64,000 nt of DNA from Pectinatus haikarae (lineage in GTDB: Bacteria; Bacillota; Negativicutes; Selenomonadales; Selenomonadaceae): contig NZ_WIQM01000016.1 of NCBI RefSeq assembly GCF_015732185.1, positions 713,001 to 777,000 on the forward strand, given 5' to 3'. This document shows positions 1-8,600 of the stretch, one piece after another (the first letter of the stretch is position 1; each line of letters begins with the position of its first letter). Both the position numbers and the translations under genes were made by a program. The notes under the pieces were generated by a model. It was not told the DNA's origin. It was given only the letters and a program-made list of their open reading frames with translations, and did not search any database.

Positions 1-908
1 AGTTTTCTGAAAGGCTGGAGTTCTGTTTCATTTTTTTCCTTGCGGATAGCAAAATGATCGGCAAGAATTTTCTGCATCGCATGCTGGACAGAATGCAGAA
101 GCAGGCTGTCCTTGCTGTCCAAACGCTCCTTTAAAAAGGCTTTTAATTCGCTGAACTGATTATGCGGATGATTTTTTTCTGTCAGTGAGGTATAAAAAAT
201 TTTGGCGGGTCTCACGCCCCATGCAGCAAAGGATTCGATCACCCCTCTTTTAAAATCAGCAAAGGGAATTTCCTGTTCGGAGTGTTTATCTATTTGATTA
301 ATGGTCAGATATATTTCTTTGCCTGCCTTGATAAGATTTTGCGTAAACATAAAATTAAGTTCAGATTGAACGTGATTATAGTCCATTATATAAAATATTA
401 AATCTGCTAAATGGAGTGCAGATTCAGTGGAAATACGATGAGCATCGTCCGCGGAATCTACTCCCGGAGTGTCCATTATCGCTATGCCTGCCGACAAATC
501 GAGACTGGAATCGTCTATTTCAATTTTTTCGATTTGATCACCGTCCTGGCAGTGTTCTTTTATCATTTCGTAATCGTAAGGAGCAAGATAAAGGCGTGGT
601 TTTTCTTTTTTGAAGAAGACTCTGGCGCAGTCATCTCCCCATCTTATTTTTACCAGATTGGCACTGGTGGGAATAGGACTGGAGGGAAGCAGATTTTCAC
701 CGAGCAGTGTATTGATCATTTTTGATTTTCCTGCTGAAAAATGGCCGCAAAAAGCTATTGTGAACTCTCCGCTCATTAATTTTTGAGCCAGTTGTTTCAT
801 CTTTACGGCGTTTATCATGTCGCTGTTTTCGAGAAGGTATTTATGAGCGCAAAATAACTTTTCTTTTAATATCTGTTTTTCTTTAGTAGTATATTCAGTT
901 TGAAACAT
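1..908 (-). CDS. Dynamin-family GTPase, partial (C-terminus beyond window)
   Basis: About 302 N-terminal residues are present; the reading frame is still open at base 1, so the 3' part lies outside. The start at 908 is an ATG preceded by GGGGAG. A G1/P-loop GHFSAGKS (about residue 55), a G3 motif DTPGVDS and a G4-like NQID (instead of NKxD) identify a dynamin-like large GTPase of the bacterial DynA/YpbR type. Such proteins bind and remodel membranes, with long helical stalks after the GTPase domain, which would be the missing part. It is not HydF, although hydE is nearby, because HydF has a short Era-type G domain at its extreme N-terminus. It is separated from the next minus-strand gene by a terminator, so it has its own promoter. 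Confidence 0.8.
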   Translation of the reverse strand, partial: MFQTEYTTKEKQILKEKLFCAHKYLLENSDMINAVKMKQLAQKLMSGEFTIAFCGHFSAGKSKMINTLLGENLLPSSPIPTSANLVKIRWGDDCARVFFKKEKPRLYLAPYDYEMIKEHCQDGDQIEKIEIDDSSLDLSAGIAIMDTPGVDSADDAHRISTESALHLADLIFYIMDYNHVQSELNFMFTQNLIKAGKEIYLTINQIDKHSEQEIPFADFKRGVIESFAAWGVRPAKIFYTSLTEKNHPHNQFSELKAFLKERLDSKDSLLLHSVQHAMQKILADHFAIRKEKNETELQPFRK

Positions 909-1046
909 AAGTATCTCCCCGCAGTAAATAAATTGTGTTGGAAAAATAAAAATCATATTATTATGCAGCATATCAGAACATGATATATTTTATACTATAG
1001 GAGCAATAATTGGCAATATTTATATTGCTTGAAGCAAATAATAAAA

Positions 1047-1100
1047 GATGTAAATACAAAAAACTGCCAGCGTATACTGACAGTTTTTTGTATTTACATC
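1047..1100 (-). terminator. Intrinsic terminator overlapping the stop of the FAD oxidoreductase
   Basis: A perfect 20-bp inverted repeat (arms 1047-1066 and 1081-1100) surrounds a 14-nt centre. Read on the minus strand, the inner CTGTCAG/CTGGCAG stem is followed by TTTTTTG. The outer arm contains the TAA stop of the gene at 1094. It ends the hydE operon. Confidence 0.8.
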
Positions 1101-2533
1101 TTTAGCAGGGACATACGTTTTGCCCGTTCTGCAAGACCAGAAGTTTCCTTGCCTTTTTCGGCTATTTCTTCTATAGGAACATTGAGCTCGCGGGCCAATA
1201 GTTTTCGTATGCGCGGTCCGCAAAAGGCGTTTTGGCAGCGACCATAGCTGGCACGTGTGCGGCGTCCTACGGCATCGACAGATTTTACGGGAATGCCTCG
1301 ATGCAGACAATCTACTATTTCTGACTCGGTGACCTGTTCACAGCGGCATATAATATTAAGCTCTGGATCAGGAGAGTCGATCACACCTTTGAAATCGGCG
1401 GTTTTTTTACGTATTATAGGTTTGCGTTCAGCTGTAAAATCAGGATTTTTTTCCAGCTTAAGTTTGGCTTTTTCTAATATATCAATTACTTTCAGCGCTA
1501 TCGCCGGTGAGGATGTAAGTCCCGGTGAATCAATACCTATAAGATTAATGAAGCCATTTATTTTGCTTTCTTCAATTATCCAGTCTTTTTGATTGGCAGC
1601 CGGGCGATTGCCGGCAAATGATTTGAGAGCTTTGCGCATATCTATATCAGGAACAGATTTGCGGGCTGTTTCTGTAATGTGCCGGAGTGTATTTTCATCC
1701 GTACCTACATCTGCCTTATCATCAATTTCTTCGGCATTGGGACCTATCATAAGATTACCATGGTATGTGGCCGTTACCAGTATACCTTTGCCAAGCTTGG
1801 TAGGACACTGGAATATGACTGATTTGACCAGATGGCTTTGTTCCTTGTCTAAAATGACGTATTGTCCGCGTCGAGGTACTATTTTATAACCATCTATGCC
1901 GGCCATCAAGGCAACCGCATCACTGTATATACCGGCAGCATTCACTACGAAGCGGCTTTCAATAGTTTGTTTTTTTGTCTTGACAGAAAAGACATTATCT
2001 TTTTTTTCTATGCTTTCAACTTTATGTTCAAGCAGTACATCAACGCCATTTTTTATAGAGTTTTCTGCTAGCGCTATAACAAATTCATAGGGTGATACAA
2101 CGCCGGCGTTTCTGCAGTATAATGATGCCCTTACTTCGCTGCTTACATGCGGTTCATGCTGCCTGGTTTCTGCTGCATCCATTATTTTCAAACCCTCAAC
2201 GCCGTTCGCTATACCATAATCGTAAAGTTTTTGTAATGTGGACATTTCCTCATCACTGAAAGCAAGGACAAAGGAACCGGTTTGTCTGTAACCGAAATGC
2301 AGTTCTTTTTCAAGCTGAGCATACATTCTGTTGCCCTTTACGCATAGTTCAGCTTTTAAAGTACCGGGTTTGTCTGAATATCCGCCGTGGACGATCCCGC
2401 TGTTGCCTTTTGAACAGCCGCAGCTCACATCTGCCTCCTTTTCAAGCACACAAATGTTGAGCTTGTATTTTGAAAGTTCTCTGGCCAGATTCATGCCGAC
2501 AGTTCCGGCACCTATAATACAAATATCATACAT
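1094..2533 (-). CDS. NAD(P)/FAD-dependent oxidoreductase with C-terminal BFD-like [2Fe-2S] domain
   Basis: A 479-residue protein. The N-terminus MYDICIIGAGTVG is a Rossmann FAD-binding fold (GxGxxG), followed by a DAO/glycerol-3-phosphate dehydrogenase-type body (residues about 1-360). The C-terminal part, about 395-450, carries CRC, then GRCQNAFCGPR, the four-cysteine pattern of a bacterioferritin-associated-ferredoxin-like [2Fe-2S] domain. This architecture is known from GlpA-like and L-2-hydroxyglutarate oxidase-like dehydrogenases; the substrate cannot be read from the sequence. It starts 27 nt after hydE with a strong GAAAGGGG ribosome binding site, so it is probably the last gene of the operon at 5089-1094. 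Cytoplasmic, no signal peptide. Confidence 0.85.
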   Translation of the reverse strand: MYDICIIGAGTVGMNLARELSKYKLNICVLEKEADVSCGCSKGNSGIVHGGYSDKPGTLKAELCVKGNRMYAQLEKELHFGYRQTGSFVLAFSDEEMSTLQKLYDYGIANGVEGLKIMDAAETRQHEPHVSSEVRASLYCRNAGVVSPYEFVIALAENSIKNGVDVLLEHKVESIEKKDNVFSVKTKKQTIESRFVVNAAGIYSDAVALMAGIDGYKIVPRRGQYVILDKEQSHLVKSVIFQCPTKLGKGILVTATYHGNLMIGPNAEEIDDKADVGTDENTLRHITETARKSVPDIDMRKALKSFAGNRPAANQKDWIIEESKINGFINLIGIDSPGLTSSPAIALKVIDILEKAKLKLEKNPDFTAERKPIIRKKTADFKGVIDSPDPELNIICRCEQVTESEIVDCLHRGIPVKSVDAVGRRTRASYGRCQNAFCGPRIRKLLARELNVPIEEIAEKGKETSGLAERAKRMSLLKM

Positions 2534-2560
2534 AAAAATTCCCCTTTCAAATATAGTATA

Positions 2561-3601
2561 TTAATATGATCTGGTGCTGATATGCGATCGAAAACCTTTG
2601 TCCTGGGCAACATATCTGCCTATGGATTTTATCTTCCCGCCTATGCAGCAGCGGCATTGAGCAGGAGTATCGGCAACGCAAATTTTACCGGGATAAAGGG
2701 CATACTTTCGTCTGTAATCACCTTCCGTAACATTCGGCATCACTACATTTGCTCCTGCCTGCAGGATTATGACGCGGGCATCTGCTTTCAATGTTTCCAT
2801 TGCTGTTGTGGCAGGGATGTTCGCTTCCGGCAGCAATAATCTGAGCAGTGACACCATTTTTTTTGTCAGGTCAAAATCGCCTTTAGCGGCAAAAGCCAGA
2901 GGTGTATCCATGTTGGGAATCAATGGACCTATGCCGATCATATCGGCGTCCAGCTGCTGAAAAAAAAGGATATCCTGAGCAAGAGAATGCAGAGTTTGTC
3001 CGGGTAATCCTATAAGGCAGCCTGTGCCGACTTCATAGCCCAGCTCCTTTAAATTCCAGAGGCAGCTTTTCCTGTTTTCAAAACTCATTCCAGGATCCAA
3101 CTGCTCGTAAAGATTTTTGTCCGTGGTTTCAATACGCAGAAGATAACGGTCTGCACCAGCCTGCTTGAAAGCTCTGTATTCGTCTAAACTGCGTTCACCC
3201 AGAGAAAGTGTAATGGCAAGGTCCATTTCTTTTATTTTATACAAAAGATTCGTTAAGACTTTCACGGAAAAATAAATATCTTCTCCCGACTGCAATACCA
3301 CAGTTTTGTAGCCATAACTCTTTGCTTTTTTTGCAAGTTCCAGAATTTCTGCTTCACTGAGACGATAGCGCTCTATCTTAGGATTATCACGGCGCAAACC
3401 GCAGTAAAGGCAATTTTGGCGGCATATGTTGGAAAATTCTATAAGACCGCGTAAATGTATGCCACTTCCCACATATTTTGCGCGGACCCGGTCTGCAGAG
3501 ATGGCAAGTTCTCCGCTGCTGGATGGGTTCTGAAGCAGTGAAACAAGTTCATCCTCTGTAAGCTTGTGTGTGCGCTCAGCCTTCTCTATATATTTATTCA
3601 T
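2561..3601 (-). CDS. hydE: [FeFe]-hydrogenase H-cluster radical SAM maturase HydE
   Basis: A 346-residue radical SAM protein. Cys60, Cys64 and Cys67 form the CX3CX2C motif in the context NICRQNCLYCGLRRDN typical of HydE, and the central part has the conserved LRIETTD and GCLIGLPGQT stretches. A C-terminal CRCCIGG may hold the second, dispensable cluster. Together with HydF and HydG, HydE builds the 2Fe subcluster of [FeFe] hydrogenases. HydF and HydG are not in the window. It lies 24 nt after the GGDEF/HD-GYP gene and 27 nt before the FAD oxidoreductase, so co-transcription is likely. Start ATG at 3601 has GGAG at good spacing. PylB and related enzymes are close relatives, but the motifs fit HydE best. 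Confidence 0.9.
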   Translation of the reverse strand: MNKYIEKAERTHKLTEDELVSLLQNPSSSGELAISADRVRAKYVGSGIHLRGLIEFSNICRQNCLYCGLRRDNPKIERYRLSEAEILELAKKAKSYGYKTVVLQSGEDIYFSVKVLTNLLYKIKEMDLAITLSLGERSLDEYRAFKQAGADRYLLRIETTDKNLYEQLDPGMSFENRKSCLWNLKELGYEVGTGCLIGLPGQTLHSLAQDILFFQQLDADMIGIGPLIPNMDTPLAFAAKGDFDLTKKMVSLLRLLLPEANIPATTAMETLKADARVIILQAGANVVMPNVTEGDYRRKYALYPGKICVADTPAQCRCCIGGKIKSIGRYVAQDKGFRSHISTRSY

Positions 3602-3625
3602 TTATGTAATCTCCATGCGGCATTT

Positions 3626-5089
3626 TTACAGATCATTTTCTGCTGATTTATTTATTGTTTCTGTTTTTAATACACTCAATATACCATCTTTATTTTGTTT
3701 GATCGTCAGGAGAAAATTCGCAGCAAGATAAGGGTCATATAAACTCCCCGATGCATTTTCAATTTTTGCGGCTAAGGATTCATACGCCTGACCAGACACC
3801 AGTGATTCCATTAAAAGCATAGCATGAAAATCATCAGCCAGTCTGAAAATCCTGCATATAAGGGGAATTTCTTCGCCAAACAGACCCAGTGGATAACCGG
3901 AGCCATCCCAGTTTTCATGATGCTTGAGAATATAATCAGCCACATCGGAGTATTTTGTGGACATATTCAATATACGAAAGCCGATTTCGCAGTGGCGCCG
4001 CAGCTCTATCTGTTCTTTTTCAGATGGAAGGAATTTTTTTGCCAGCGTGTTTTTTGAAATACCAATAAGACCTATATTATGTACGGTGGTCAGTTTATCC
4101 AGCTGCCCAATTATAGAGGACGATAAATGAAGTTTTGACGCATATATTTTCAATAGATATTTCAGTAAGGTAATATTGTCATATTTCAAAAAATCCGCCT
4201 TTTCTAAAATGGACAGGATATTGTTTATGATTATTTCTCTGACTATAGGTGTATTATAGAGCTTTTCTTTATACATATTGTTATCTGCGGAATCAAAAAT
4301 TTTCTGGATGCTATTTTTGTCGGTAAATAACTGCCAGCCGAGAGAAACGCTAAGATACATGTTTGAATAAAGTTTATTGTATGACTCAATAGATTGCTTT
4401 ATTTTTTTTTCAAGTTCAGACATATCCTGTTTTATAGAAATAATGACAAATTCATCACCGCCGATCCGAAATAATGAGTCTCCTTCAACAAGACATGAAA
4501 ATAATATTTTTGCGGCAGACTTTATCAGTTTGTCTCCCATGCTGTGCCCCATAGAATCATTTATCAGTTTCAGACTGTCGATATCACAGATCATGAGGCC
4601 AAAGGGACTTTTCCTATTTTCTTTTTTAAAATTTGACATGACTTCGTCAAAATAATTGCGATTGAATGCTTTTGTCAAAGAATCATGATTGCTTAAAAAA
4701 TCAAGCTTTTTTTTCATATTCGTTATATCGGTGATATCTCTGATAATGACCAGAACTTCATTGTCATTATACTTTACAAAACGTGCTTCAAAATATTCTT
4801 TCCTGCCGTCGATAATAATGTGGTAATGGAAATATCTGATAGTGTCTGTGTAAAGTGTCTTTTTAATTTTTTTGATAGCATTATCAGCAATGTATTCGGA
4901 GAATAGATCTTTAATATTTTTATTTATAAATTCATCTGGAGGAAGATAAAGTTTCATGTTTTGGGGTTGATTATACCCCAAAAATACACCATCGGCATTC
5001 ATATGCAAGAGCAAATCAGGTACGATCTGCCAAATAGTAGAATTGTCCATACCGGCGGTATGCGAAGTTGGTTGTTGATGGTTTTTCAT
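3626..5089 (-). CDS. PAS-GGDEF-HD-GYP signalling protein with degenerate HD site
   Basis: A 487-residue cytoplasmic protein with no membrane segment. Domain order: PAS (about 16-125), GGDEF diguanylate cyclase (about 135-295, intact GGDEF at about 209), HD-GYP (about 305-470). The GGDEF has no RxxD inhibitory site: the position reads VEGD. In the HD-GYP domain the hallmark HDIGK reads HNIGL, while HHENWDGSGYP is intact. Loss of the metal-binding aspartate suggests that c-di-GMP hydrolysis is weak or lost. The protein may therefore mainly make c-di-GMP, or sense it. It is the first gene of the operon with hydE and the FAD oxidoreductase. Start ATG 5089 follows AAAGG. Confidence 0.88.
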   Translation of the reverse strand: MKNHQQPTSHTAGMDNSTIWQIVPDLLLHMNADGVFLGYNQPQNMKLYLPPDEFINKNIKDLFSEYIADNAIKKIKKTLYTDTIRYFHYHIIIDGRKEYFEARFVKYNDNEVLVIIRDITDITNMKKKLDFLSNHDSLTKAFNRNYFDEVMSNFKKENRKSPFGLMICDIDSLKLINDSMGHSMGDKLIKSAAKILFSCLVEGDSLFRIGGDEFVIISIKQDMSELEKKIKQSIESYNKLYSNMYLSVSLGWQLFTDKNSIQKIFDSADNNMYKEKLYNTPIVREIIINNILSILEKADFLKYDNITLLKYLLKIYASKLHLSSSIIGQLDKLTTVHNIGLIGISKNTLAKKFLPSEKEQIELRRHCEIGFRILNMSTKYSDVADYILKHHENWDGSGYPLGLFGEEIPLICRIFRLADDFHAMLLMESLVSGQAYESLAAKIENASGSLYDPYLAANFLLTIKQNKDGILSVLKTETINKSAENDL

Positions 5090-5557
5090 GAAATACTACC
5101 TTTCATAATTGAGAATGAAAATTGCGGTTATGAGGAAGAAAACAGGATTTGATCAGAAGCATATAACCTTCTGAAAATAGAAAAGCGTTGATCAACTCAT
5201 AATTATAATTAAAACATAGTTGTTCTGTGAGGTAAACTATTTTCTGTAAGTTTTTCTGAAGAAATGTTGAGTGAATTAGGTACTGACTGGTCTTTGACCA
5301 AGGTTAAAAAAAGCGCAATATATTTTATAATATTCTTTTAAAAATGGGAATTTTAACCAACTTTAATATTAAATATGGAAAAAAGCACAGCTTATTAATT
5401 GTATTCACAGCTATATTATAAATTATACCATGAAAATGCCCGGATTTAATGAAATTATGATTCAAAAATATAAATATAGATTAGGCGCTTTTTCTCTATT
5501 TTGCTGGTGAAAATACTTGTTTGGTAGTAAAATGAATCTAAATAAATAATAAATAAA
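5090..5557. other. Intergenic region upstream of the GGDEF gene and the TPP riboswitch
   Basis: No convincing gene is present in this AT-rich 468 bases between divergent units. It must hold the promoter of the minus-strand GGDEF-hydE operon and that of the plus-strand thiT leader. A short palindrome GGTCTTTGACC lies near 5290-5300; I could not link it to a regulator. Confidence 0.5.
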
Positions 5558-5641
5558 GCTAGGGGTGCCTGCAAGGCTGAGAACAAGAATAGTATTCCTG
5601 TAACCCTTTACCTGATCTGGATAGTGCCAGCGAAGGGAAGC
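5558..5641 (+). promoter_or_regulatory. TPP (THI-box) riboswitch
   Basis: The conserved blocks of the thiamine pyrophosphate aptamer are all present in order: AGGGGTGCC, GGCTGAGA, AACCCTTTACCTGATCTGGA, then GTGCCAGCGAAGGGAA, closed by a GCT/AGC P1 helix. The aptamer is directly followed by an intrinsic terminator and then thiT, so TPP binding should stop transcription of the thiamine transporter. Confidence 0.96.
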
Positions 5642-5645
5642 GTTC

Positions 5646-5690
5646 AAATAAAGCACCGCTTTTCTGGCAGGAAAAAGCGGTGCTTTATTT
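5646..5690 (+). terminator. Riboswitch expression platform (terminator)
   Basis: Eighteen-bp arms AAATAAAGCACCGCTTTT and its complement (5646-5663 and 5673-5690) form a long hairpin ending in TTTATTTT, four to five bases after the TPP aptamer and 18 bases before the thiT start. This is the ligand-controlled terminator of the leader. Confidence 0.9.
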
Positions 5691-5707
5691 TGAAATGGAG
5701 AATTAAG

Positions 5708-6337
5708 ATGAAGGAAATTTTTTACAGTAAGTTTATGGAGCTTTCAGCGCAGCCGGCCGGTGCTTTTTTATTGGCGGGAATTTTAATTATTATTTTTGTA
5801 TTTTTTTATCTAAAACAGATAAAGTTAACGACAAAAATACTTACGAATATGGGATTGATGATTGCGCTCACAGTCATATTGAATATGCTTCGCATATATC
5901 ATATGCCGCAGGGAGGGAGTGTGACACTTGGAGGCATGGTTCCGCTGCTGTTGTTATCATATTCTTATGGTCCGGCTGTGGGAGCATTGGCAGGTTTTGT
6001 TTATGGTTTGGTCAATTTAGTACAAGATCCCTTTATTCTTCATCCCGTTCAGGTACTGTTTGATTATCCGCTGCCATATATGGCTGCGAGTATTGCCGGA
6101 TGTTTTCAGAGAAATATTTTAATGGGTGCTGTCGTGGGAATTTTCGGCCGCTTTATTTGTCATTTCATTTCAGGGGCAGTATTTTTCGGCAGCTATGCAC
6201 CAGAAGGAATATCACCGTACTGGTATTCATTAGTATTCAATGCCTCATATCTCATTCCTGATTTACTTATCTGCCTGATTATTCTGCACATGCTGCCGAT
6301 TAAGGTACTGGTCAGGCAGATGCGCGGCAGATCATAA
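5708..6337 (+). CDS. thiT: Energy-coupled thiamine transporter substrate-binding component ThiT
   Basis: A 209-residue integral membrane S-component of an ECF transporter. The signature GGSVTLGGMVPLLLLSYSYG, followed by GFVYGLVNLVQDPF and HPVQVLFDYPLP, is diagnostic of ThiT, which binds thiamine and docks onto a shared EcfA-EcfA'-EcfT module. That module is not in the window. The ATG at 5708 has GGAG 7-8 nt upstream; an in-frame extension upstream to 5624 runs through the terminator hairpin and is not credible. Expression is controlled by the TPP riboswitch immediately upstream, which independently supports the substrate. Confidence 0.95.
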   Translation: MKEIFYSKFMELSAQPAGAFLLAGILIIIFVFFYLKQIKLTTKILTNMGLMIALTVILNMLRIYHMPQGGSVTLGGMVPLLLLSYSYGPAVGALAGFVYGLVNLVQDPFILHPVQVLFDYPLPYMAASIAGCFQRNILMGAVVGIFGRFICHFISGAVFFGSYAPEGISPYWYSLVFNASYLIPDLLICLIILHMLPIKVLVRQMRGRS

Positions 6338-6721
6338 CGATTGAATAATAAAATAAGTATGTATGAGAATATGTTATCAATTTGATGAGCTCAGCTTAAA
6401 ATAATAAAATGAATGAGCAGCAATTTAAAAATAAAAAATAAGAAGATTATGTTTGGCACAAAGCCTGAAATTGAATGAACCGTTGGTATTATTCAATTTC
6501 AGGCTTTGTGATTATATGAACGTACAAATATATGCGGGCTTTGCAGATGCAAGCGGCAGTTTCATCATACATAAAAGTAATATATATACGTAGTTTGAAG
6601 AATTAGACTGGGTAAAGTAAAGATGCTATTATGAAGACAATAAATCTTCGACGGATAAAAACCGTTGCTGAAGAGTTTAAGCATGCTGTTGGGAGTAGAT
6701 ATTTGAAGGAGGGAAAAAATA
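6338..6721. other. Intergenic region after thiT
   Basis: This stretch holds one long hairpin (6457-6510, listed separately) and the leader of the thioesterase operon. A 32-codon frame from 6631 that runs into the thioesterase start lacks a good ribosome binding site, and I do not call it a gene. Confidence 0.5.
6457..6510 (+). terminator. Long hairpin after thiT, probable terminator
   Basis: Perfect 20-bp arms CACAAAGCCTGAAATTGAAT (6457-6476) and its complement (6491-6510) with a 14-nt loop. The tail ATTATATG is poor in T, so termination on the plus strand is plausible but not certain. Confidence 0.6.
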
Positions 6722-7159
6722 ATGTTTGATGTGAGTAATTTATTAACAATAGGACAAAATTCTATGATCAGAAAGGAAGTGCAAAGATCAGATACCGCGG
6801 GAAGTTATTCAAAAGATCTGAACAGATTTTTATCAACAACGGCAGTCGTTGATATGGCTATCAGAGCATCAATGAATACAATAGATAAATATTTGCCAGA
6901 CGGATTTGTCAGTATAGGATTTACCATGAAATTCACTCATACAGCAGCGACCAGCCTGGGGATGCATGTTACGGTCAAGGCAAGTATAATCAATATTGAA
7001 GACCATGAGATTGATCTGCGCATAGACGCATGGGATGAACAGGGAGAAATAGGGCATGGGCTGCACAAAAGAAGTATCGTGAGTAAAAAGCATTTATATG
7101 AAAATGCGGAACATCGGACCCGTTTTTTATCAAATCAGCGGTTGGACGGGATAAAATAA
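6722..7159 (+). CDS. Hot-dog fold thioesterase (FlK-like)
   Basis: A 145-residue protein resembling the small thioesterases annotated as thioesterase family or fluoroacetyl-CoA thioesterase-like: an N-terminal VQRSDTAG, a central STTAVVDMAIRASMN helix, and a strand region VSIGFTMKFTHTAATSLGM where family members bind the acyl-CoA. It would hydrolyse a small acyl-CoA; the substrate is unknown. Twelve nt separate it from the small OadG-like gene and it leads an apparent three-gene operon with sodium-pump subunits. Ribosome binding site GAAGGAGGG is 8 nt before the ATG. Confidence 0.8.
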   Translation: MFDVSNLLTIGQNSMIRKEVQRSDTAGSYSKDLNRFLSTTAVVDMAIRASMNTIDKYLPDGFVSIGFTMKFTHTAATSLGMHVTVKASIINIEDHEIDLRIDAWDEQGEIGHGLHKRSIVSKKHLYENAEHRTRFLSNQRLDGIK

Positions 7160-7171
7160 GGAGGAGTTAGT

Positions 7172-7324
7172 ATGATGATTTCTGATGATCTGACAGGTGC
7201 ACTGTCATTAAGTTTGATAGACTTTATTTTAAGCTTTGTGTTTATCGCAGGAATTGGTGCAATATTATATTTATTCCCATATATAAATAAGCTTGGTGAG
7301 ATAAAGGAAGAAGACAAGTATTGA
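7172..7324 (+). CDS. Small membrane protein, OadG-like gamma subunit of a sodium-pump decarboxylase
   Basis: A 50-codon frame starting MMISDDLTG with AAGGAGG 7-8 nt upstream. One transmembrane helix (about residues 13-33) is followed by a short charged tail with EEDKY. OadG/MmdD gamma subunits have this design (single N-terminal helix, short soluble tail) and are encoded next to the beta subunit, as here: oadB-like starts 22 nt later. It lacks the longer proline-rich and metal-binding tail of classical OadG, so the call leans on context. Confidence 0.65.
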   Translation: MMISDDLTGALSLSLIDFILSFVFIAGIGAILYLFPYINKLGEIKEEDKY

Positions 7325-7346
7325 AAAACGGGGAGAGTGATTTTGC

Positions 7347-8471
7347 ATGATCGATTTTGGTGAACTTATGGAAGCAATGCTGATGCAGACAGGTCTTATG
7401 GCAATCTCTGTAGGAAACATTATAATGATAATTATCGGAGCGATAATGCTGTATCTGGGAATCGGTAAAAAATATGAACCATTTCTACTTGTCGGGATAG
7501 GACTGGCATGCATAGTAACAAATATACCCGGTTCGGGATTGGCAGAGGCAGGCGGTCTTTTTCATTATGCATATCAAGGCGTTGAATTGCTGATATTGCC
7601 TCCTCTGATTTTTTTAGGAGTTGGTGCCATGACGGATTTTGGCCCAATGATTGCCAATCCTTCTCTCGTAATTTTAGGGGCAGCGGCTCATCTGGGGATT
7701 TTTATAGCACTGCTGGGGGCTAAGCTGTTGGGATTTTCATTGGCTGAAGCTTGTTCCATTGGTATCATAGGGGGAGCAGACGGACCTATGGCGATTTATA
7801 CTACTATGCAATTGGCACCGCATTTGCTGCCGCAAATATCAGTAGCAGCGTATTCTTATATGGCATTGATGCCTCTTATTCAGCCGCCCGTTATGAAATT
7901 TCTTACTACTAAAAAAGAACGCCAGATAATTATGAAACAGCCGCGTTATGTATCGCGCCTGGAGAAAGTTGTTTTTCCGATAATTATTATCGTTATAGTA
8001 AACTTGTTTTTGCCGCCGGTCGCGCCGCTTATCACCATGCTTATGCTGGGAAATTTATTGCGTGAGTGCCTGCTTCTCGACAGAATGGCGGAAACAGTGT
8101 CAAATTCATTGCTCAATGTTATAACATTGATACTGACCGTCGCTATAGGTTCTACAATGAAGGCTGAAAATTTTTTGACGGAGCAAACACTGCTGATAAT
8201 ATTGCTGGGCTTGCTGGCTTTTGTTTTTGGCACCGCTTCCGGGGTAATTTGCGCCCGTATCATGAATAAGCTCAGCGGAGGGAAGATAAATCCGTTGATT
8301 GGTTCGGCAGGTATAGCCTCCGTTCCTATTGCAGCACGTGTATCGCATATTGTCGGTCAGGAGGAAAATAAAAATAATTTTTTAATAATGCATGCCATGG
8401 GTCCTAATCTAGCCGGTGTTTTTGGTACGGCAATTTCCGGTGGGATCATGCTGGCACTGCTTGGACATTAA
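7347..8471 (+). CDS. Sodium-translocating decarboxylase beta subunit (OadB/MmdB/GcdB family)
   Basis: A 374-residue polytopic membrane protein. It shows the family hallmarks: PPLIFLGVGAMTDFGP, the IGGADGP motif with Asp145 (the membrane carboxylate that couples decarboxylation to Na+ transport), and the C-terminal MHAMGPNLAGVFGTA helix. In the holoenzyme a biotin carrier delivers carboxyl groups from the alpha carboxyltransferase to this subunit, which decarboxylates them and exports Na+. No alpha subunit or biotin carrier is nearby, so partners must be encoded elsewhere. Which acid (oxaloacetate, methylmalonyl-CoA, glutaconyl-CoA) cannot be decided here. A terminator follows at 8511. Confidence 0.92.
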   Translation: MIDFGELMEAMLMQTGLMAISVGNIIMIIIGAIMLYLGIGKKYEPFLLVGIGLACIVTNIPGSGLAEAGGLFHYAYQGVELLILPPLIFLGVGAMTDFGPMIANPSLVILGAAAHLGIFIALLGAKLLGFSLAEACSIGIIGGADGPMAIYTTMQLAPHLLPQISVAAYSYMALMPLIQPPVMKFLTTKKERQIIMKQPRYVSRLEKVVFPIIIIVIVNLFLPPVAPLITMLMLGNLLRECLLLDRMAETVSNSLLNVITLILTVAIGSTMKAENFLTEQTLLIILLGLLAFVFGTASGVICARIMNKLSGGKINPLIGSAGIASVPIAARVSHIVGQEENKNNFLIMHAMGPNLAGVFGTAISGGIMLALLGH

Positions 8472-8510
8472 AAGATGGCGAGAAAAGAAAAATTATATAC
8501 AGTAAATAAT

Positions 8511-8565
8511 GAAAAAGACTGTGCCGGAAAGTAAATATAAACATTACTTTCTGGCACAGTTTTTC
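8511..8565. terminator. Bidirectional terminator
   Basis: Arms starting GAAAAAGACTGTGCC (8511-8534) and ending GGCACAGTTTTTC (8544-8565) form a strong stem flanked by A and T runs on both sides. It separates the converging oadB-like and superoxide reductase genes. Confidence 0.9.
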
Positions 8566-8600
8566 TATTCAAACGGCAAAGTCTGCAATGACGAGGCTGT

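Noticed and set aside
1-908. HydF for the GTPase next to the hydE operon
   Set aside because: P-loop context and long N-terminal region fit dynamin-like proteins, and a terminator separates it from hydE.
6631-6727. 32-codon frame running into the thioesterase start, possible leader peptide
   Set aside because: No ribosome binding site and no attenuator-like structure beside it.
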